From Bacillota bacterium (lineage in GTDB: Bacteria; Bacillota; Clostridia; Lachnospirales; Cellulosilyticaceae), in contig JAEWMQ010000049.1 in NCBI GenBank assembly GCA_023393125.1, forward strand, positions 1-17,867: 17,867 bases of DNA, read 5' to 3'. Numbering within the stretch: the first letter of the stretch is position 1; each line of letters opens with the position of its first letter. Under the pieces are notes generated by a model. The model did not search any database and was not told where the DNA came from. It saw only the letters and a program-made list of their open reading frames with translations. Positions 14,340 to 17,867 of this stretch are shown piece by piece. The translations under genes were made by a program, and so were the position numbers.

Positions 14340-15278
14340 ATGATGACAATGAAATATTTTGATTTGCATTGTGATACGGCTACGGAGTGTTTCGAGAAAG
14401 GTGTAGAGCTTTATCGAAATGATTTACAATTAAGTATAGAAAAAGGCTTGGATTTAGACCGATGGGTACAGGTCTATGCAATTTGGATGAGTGATGAGCT
14501 TAGGGGAGAAGCTGCCTATCAACATTTTTGTAAGGTATATGACAATTTCTTGTTAGAGCTAAAGAAAAATGAAGATTTAGTGCAGCTATGTAAAACTGGA
14601 ACGGAGATTAATGAGGCATTAATAAAAGGGAAAAAAGTGGCTTTGTTATCCGTAGAGGGCTCTGCAGCATTAGGCGGTAGGCTTGAACATGTAGAAGATT
14701 TCTACAATAGAGGTATTAGATTAATGACACTTACCTGGAATGGACGCTGTGAAGTGGGTGATGGGTGTATGAGAGAGGGGGCAGAGGGACTAACTGATTT
14801 TGGAAAAGCCGTAGTAAGAGAGATGAATAGATTAGGAATGATTATAGATGTTTCACATTTATCAGACAAGGGTTTTTGGGATGTAGTACATCATAGTAGT
14901 GAGTCATTTATTGCAACGCATTCAAATAGTCAGGCAATCTGCCCTCATCCGAGAAATCTAAGTGATGAAGCCTTTAAAGTCATTGTGGAGAGAAAGGGTC
15001 TAGTAGGAATGAATTTTTATCCTACTTTTATCAATGGTACTACAGAGGCCAGTATAAAAGAGTTATTACCTCATATTTCACATTTTCTAGAACTTGGTGG
15101 AGAAGATGTCATTGCTTTAGGATCTGATTTTGATGGTGCCATGATGCCTATAGATTTACCTAATATTGAAAAGATAGAGTTTCTTTATGATGAACTTGTA
15201 AAAAAATATGGTAAGAGCATAAGTAATAAAATATGCTTTGAGAATGCACTAAAATTCACGAACATACTAAATAAATGA
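14340..15278 (+). CDS. Membrane dipeptidase family protein (peptidase M19)
   Basis: This is a zinc-dependent TIM-barrel hydrolase related to renal dipeptidase. Members cleave dipeptides, including D-amino-acid-containing ones, and some beta-lactams. The expected metal ligands are all present: DLHCDT (His10, Asp12), SVEG (bridging Glu106), DVSH (His173), ATHSNSQA (His194) and GSDFDG near residue 262. RNLSDE is the usual substrate-side stretch. The length of 312 residues is typical, and no signal peptide is visible, so it is probably cytoplasmic. ATGs at 14340, 14343 and 14349 are all usable: GAGGG (14329-14333) suits 14340, while AAAGGG (14334-14339) suits 14349, the start giving the usual MKYFDLHCDT. 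No clear terminator follows. Confidence 0.88.
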   Translation: MMTMKYFDLHCDTATECFEKGVELYRNDLQLSIEKGLDLDRWVQVYAIWMSDELRGEAAYQHFCKVYDNFLLELKKNEDLVQLCKTGTEINEALIKGKKVALLSVEGSAALGGRLEHVEDFYNRGIRLMTLTWNGRCEVGDGCMREGAEGLTDFGKAVVREMNRLGMIIDVSHLSDKGFWDVVHHSSESFIATHSNSQAICPHPRNLSDEAFKVIVERKGLVGMNFYPTFINGTTEASIKELLPHISHFLELGGEDVIALGSDFDGAMMPIDLPNIEKIEFLYDELVKKYGKSISNKICFENALKFTNILNK

Positions 15279-15310
15279 CGAAAAATATAATAGAATTTGC
15301 ATGATTAATT

Positions 15311-15339
15311 TTGACAATCTAAGAGAAACATAATAAAGT
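15311..15339 (+). promoter_or_regulatory. Distal promoter candidate upstream of the metG T-box
   Basis: A perfect TTGACA (15311-15316) with TAAAGT (15334-15339) 17 nt downstream. The -10 box is only four of six matches, so it is weaker than the proximal promoter at 15388-15416. Confidence 0.35.
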
Positions 15340-15387
15340 GAAAGCAAATAGGATAAGTATTTAGTCATTTAGACAAAAGATTAGATA

Positions 15388-15416
15388 TTGAAATATTGGA
15401 TAGACTATGATAAAAT
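15388..15416 (+). promoter_or_regulatory. Main promoter of the metG T-box leader
   Basis: TTGAAA (15388-15393), a 17-nt spacer and TAAAAT (15411-15416), with TG at 15408-15409 making an extended -10. Transcription would start near 15423, just before the T-box structure. Confidence 0.7.
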
Positions 15417-15439
15417 AACACAAGTTAAATAGTTAAACA

Positions 15440-15752
15440 TAGTGAAGAGAAGAGTAGGTTTAAGGGACTTTTAAAGAGAGCTTCGGGAGCTGAGAAGAAG
15501 CAAAGCCAGTTAAACTGAACATGGCCTCGGAATGGTGCACCGACAATCTTAGGATTTAGGCTGCAACAGGTTCGCCTGTTATAGCGAAAGAGTATAACTC
15601 CAAACGATTTTTAGAGCCAAGAGAAATATGGTTTTAAAACTAGAGTGGAAGTACTTAATGAGACTTATGCTGTAAAGTATAAGTGAAGTAGAGTGGTAAC
15701 GCGGGTAATGACCTCGCCTCTATAACAAGTTTGTTATAGGGCGAGGTTTTTT
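15440..15752 (+). promoter_or_regulatory. T-box riboswitch, methionine-specific, controlling metG
   Basis: This RNA leader senses uncharged tRNA-Met and allows read-through into metG when methionine is short. Stem I has AGAGTA (15451-15456) opposite CTGAAC-ATG-G, the specifier codon being ATG at 15521-15523. The arms GGTTTAA (15457-15463) and TTAAACT (15510-15516) close the specifier loop above. GCTTC/GAAGC (15480-15484, 15497-15501) form a distal helix. AACAGG-TTCG-CCTGTT (15565-15580) is an internal stem. The T-box AGAGTGGTAACGCG is at 15690-15703; its TGGT can pair with the ACCA end of the tRNA. The antiterminator uses TAGAG (15689-15693) with CTCTA (15718-15722), which competes with the terminator. 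Codon, discriminator base and downstream gene agree. Confidence 0.93.
15712..15752 (+). terminator. T-box regulatory terminator
   Basis: CCTCGCC-T-CTATAAC (15712-15726) pairs with GTTATAGGGCGAGG (15733-15746) with one bulged T and a 6-nt loop, followed by six T. It is mutually exclusive with the antiterminator because 15718-15722 is shared. Confidence 0.92.
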
Positions 15753-15936
15753 GATTGTCTTTATAACCTATAAGTAATGATTTAATCATATAAAAACTTA
15801 TATCACTCAAAAAATACAGCTATTAGTTGATTAACAAAGCAAGCTAGCAGAGATACTAAATAAGTAACAAAATAGGTAGTTAAACTAAGCAAATTAGAAA
15901 AACTAATATATATGATACAAGAAAAGGAGAATGGAA
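15753..15936 (+). other. Long spacer between T-box terminator and metG
   Basis: This 184-nt AT-rich leader has no coding sequence. It contains a loose nested inverted repeat (TATAAGT at 15769-15775 with ACTTATA further on, enclosing the near-palindrome ATGATTTAATCAT at 15777-15789). It also has a poor promoter-like pair, TTGATT (15827-15832) and GATACT (15852-15857) with 19-nt spacing. The metG SD AAAGGAGA is at 15923-15930. Confidence 0.35.
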
Positions 15937-17867
15937 ATGAGCAAACCAACTTATTACATTACCACACCAATTTATTATCCAAGTAACAAACTTCATATTG
16001 GACATTCTTACACAACAGTAGCAGCTGATGCTATGGCGAGATATAAACGTCTTCGTGGCTATGATGTCATGTTCTTAACAGGAACAGATGAACATGGTCA
16101 AAAAATCGAAAGAAGAGCAGCAGAAGATGGTGTTACGCCACAGGCATTTGTGGATAACATTGTTGACTGGATTAAAGATTTATGGAAAACAATGGACATT
16201 TCTTATGATAAATTTATCCGTACAACAGATAAAGAACATGAAAAAACAGTTCAAGAAATCTTTAAAAAGCTTTATGACAAAGGTGATATTTATAAAAGCG
16301 AATATGAAGGTCTTTATTGTACACCTTGTGAAAGCTTCTTTACAGAACATCAATTAGTAGATGGTAAATGCCCAGACTGTGGTAGACCAGTAGAAAAAGT
16401 AAAAGAAGAATCTTATTTCTTTAAATTATCAGCTTACCAAGACAGACTCATTAAGCACATTGAAGAAAATCCAGATTTCATTCAGCCAAATACAAGACAA
16501 AATGAAATGCTTAATAACTTCCTTCGCCCAGGTCTTGAAGATTTATGTGTATCTCGTACATCTTTCAAATGGGGTATTCCAGTAGAATTTGACCCAGGCC
16601 ATGTGGTATATGTATGGCTTGATGCATTATCAAACTACATCTCAGCACTTGGTTATTTACAAGCTGATGATACTAACTTTAAAAAGTTCTGGCCCGCAGA
16701 TGTACACTTAGTAGGAAAAGAAATCGTTCGTTTCCATACAATCATTTGGCCAGCAATGCTTATGGCATTAGATTTACCACTTCCAAAACAAATTTTCGGT
16801 CATGGTTGGTTAGTTATTAACGGTGGGAAAATGAGTAAATCACAAGGAACAGTAGTAGATCCTAGTGTACTTGTAGGTCGTTACGGCAGCGATGCAATCC
16901 GTTACTTCTTACTTCGTGAGATTGCCTTTGGTCAAGATGGTAACTTCTCAAATGAAGCACTTATTTCAAGAATCAATTCAGATCTTGCTAATGACCTTGG
17001 TAACCTAACATCAAGAACAGTAGCTATGATTGAAAAATACTTTGGTACACTTCCAGAAGTACAAGAAGGCAATGAGTTTGATGCAGATGTTCAAAGAGTT
17101 GTTAAAGAGCAAATTGCTAAAATGGAAGACAATATGGAAAAACTCTTCTTCAATAATGCTCTTGAAGATATTTGGGTAATCATTAGAAGAATGAATAAAT
17201 ATATTGATGAAACAATGCCATGGGTACTTGCAAAAGATGAAGCTAACCATGCTAAACTTGCTGGTGTACTTTATACACTTTCAGAAGTGATTCGCATTGT
17301 CAGCATTATGATCGAACCATTTATGCCACAAACACCAGAAAAAATCTGGGCACAGTTTGGTATTGTAAGAGGTGAATTAACTGCTTGGGATTCTATTCAT
17401 GATTTTGGAAAACTTCCAAGAACGCTGGCAGCTAAAAAAGGTGAAAACATGTTCCCTCGTATTGATAAAGAAAAGGAACTTGCTATTCTTGAAGCAGAAG
17501 TACCAACAACTGAGCCAAAAGAAGAGCCAAAAGCTAAAGAAAATAAAAAAGCTGAAGCTAAAAAAGAAGAAAAAGTAGAAGAAGTATCAGAAATCACAAT
17601 TGATGACTTTACAAAAGTTGAACTTAAAATTGGTGAAGTTATTGAGTGTGAAAAAGTACCAAAAGCTGATAAACTTCTTGTATCTAAAATTAAAATTGGT
17701 GACGAAGTAAGACAAATCGTATCAGGTATTGCAGCTTACTATTCACCAGAACAATTTGTAGGTAAAAAGGTAGTCGTTGTAACTAACCTTAAACCAGTTA
17801 AACTTCGCGGTATCCTTTCACAAGGAATGGTGCTTTGTGCATCAGATGATAACGGCAATTTAGTTGC
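15937..17867 (+). CDS. metG: Methionyl-tRNA synthetase (3' end cut by window)
   Basis: This class I synthetase charges tRNA-Met and initiator tRNA. The Rossmann domain has HIGH (residues 20-23) and FLTGTDEHGQKI. A single CxxC-CxxC zinc knuckle sits at Cys128, Cys131, Cys145 and Cys148. KMSKS is at 298-302, followed by the anticodon-binding helical domain. A Lys/Glu/Ala-rich linker (about 519-550) leads to a C-terminal tRNA-binding OB-fold (ITIDDFTKVELKIGEV..., VVVTNLKPVKLRGILSQGM), which is incomplete at the window edge after residue 643, probably a few residues short of its end. ATG at 15937 has AAAGGAGA 6 nt upstream. Expression is controlled by the T-box. No internal stop is seen; it is an intact, edge-truncated gene. 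Confidence 0.95.
   Translation, partial: MSKPTYYITTPIYYPSNKLHIGHSYTTVAADAMARYKRLRGYDVMFLTGTDEHGQKIERRAAEDGVTPQAFVDNIVDWIKDLWKTMDISYDKFIRTTDKEHEKTVQEIFKKLYDKGDIYKSEYEGLYCTPCESFFTEHQLVDGKCPDCGRPVEKVKEESYFFKLSAYQDRLIKHIEENPDFIQPNTRQNEMLNNFLRPGLEDLCVSRTSFKWGIPVEFDPGHVVYVWLDALSNYISALGYLQADDTNFKKFWPADVHLVGKEIVRFHTIIWPAMLMALDLPLPKQIFGHGWLVINGGKMSKSQGTVVDPSVLVGRYGSDAIRYFLLREIAFGQDGNFSNEALISRINSDLANDLGNLTSRTVAMIEKYFGTLPEVQEGNEFDADVQRVVKEQIAKMEDNMEKLFFNNALEDIWVIIRRMNKYIDETMPWVLAKDEANHAKLAGVLYTLSEVIRIVSIMIEPFMPQTPEKIWAQFGIVRGELTAWDSIHDFGKLPRTLAAKKGENMFPRIDKEKELAILEAEVPTTEPKEEPKAKENKKAEAKKEEKVEEVSEITIDDFTKVELKIGEVIECEKVPKADKLLVSKIKIGDEVRQIVSGIAAYYSPEQFVGKKVVVVTNLKPVKLRGILSQGMVLCASDDNGNLV

Noticed and set aside
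13761..14369. Long open frame on the minus strand (202 codons)
   Set aside because: It lies antisense to a well-supported gene, crosses that gene's terminator, has an odd Ile/Tyr/Ser-rich composition and no domain or SD; a shadow frame.
16088..16357. Open frame of 89 codons inside metG on the plus strand
   Set aside because: It is out of frame with the metG reading, which is continuous and carries the HIGH, zinc and KMSKS motifs.

Overview
The window is AT-rich DNA from a low-GC Gram-positive anaerobe, most likely a Clostridia member close to Lachnospiraceae/Cellulosilyticaceae (inference). Pointers are extended Shine-Dalgarno (SD) sites related to AAGGAGGTGAT, a T-box leader on a synthetase gene, a SpoVB-like flippase (spore-forming lineage), ATP-type PEP carboxykinase, and a reverse rubrerythrin as used by strict anaerobes. 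I see no tRNA or rRNA gene, insertion sequence, CRISPR array or phage gene. It reads as ordinary chromosome with short operons on both strands.

Layout: 1-220 holds a nested inverted repeat. Then come a chemoreceptor (221-1921, +), a TrhA/hemolysin-III membrane protein (-), a DUF1836 protein (+) and pckA (-), with strong stem-loop terminators at 1946-1974 and 3454-3501. A cysteine-desulfurase-like aminotransferase (+) runs tail to tail into a SpoVB-like flippase (-), their stop codons overlapping. An unrecognised 185-residue protein (8496-9053) follows.

From 9157 a three-gene plus-strand cluster looks like a membrane-lipid module: a CpoA-like glycolipid glycosyltransferase, a PF03706 flippase-like protein coupled to it by an ATGA overlap, and cyclopropane fatty acid synthase (cfa), whose SD lies in a hairpin. 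Next is an oxidative-stress pair, reverse rubrerythrin plus a tandem DUF1540 protein, closed by a 17-bp terminator. After these come a membrane-anchored hypothetical protein and an M19 membrane dipeptidase.

The right end is metG, cut by the window edge in its C-terminal tRNA-binding domain. Its leader is a methionine T-box: the specifier is ATG, the T-box bulge is TGGT (matching a tRNA ending in ACCA), and a strong terminator precedes a further 184-nt leader. Several starts were placed at internal ATGs downstream of good SDs rather than at the longest possible start. No clearly new system stands out. The best leads are the lipid module with its SD hairpin, the structured element before the chemoreceptor, and the stand-alone desulfurase-like enzyme with a Cys-Phe-Cys loop.
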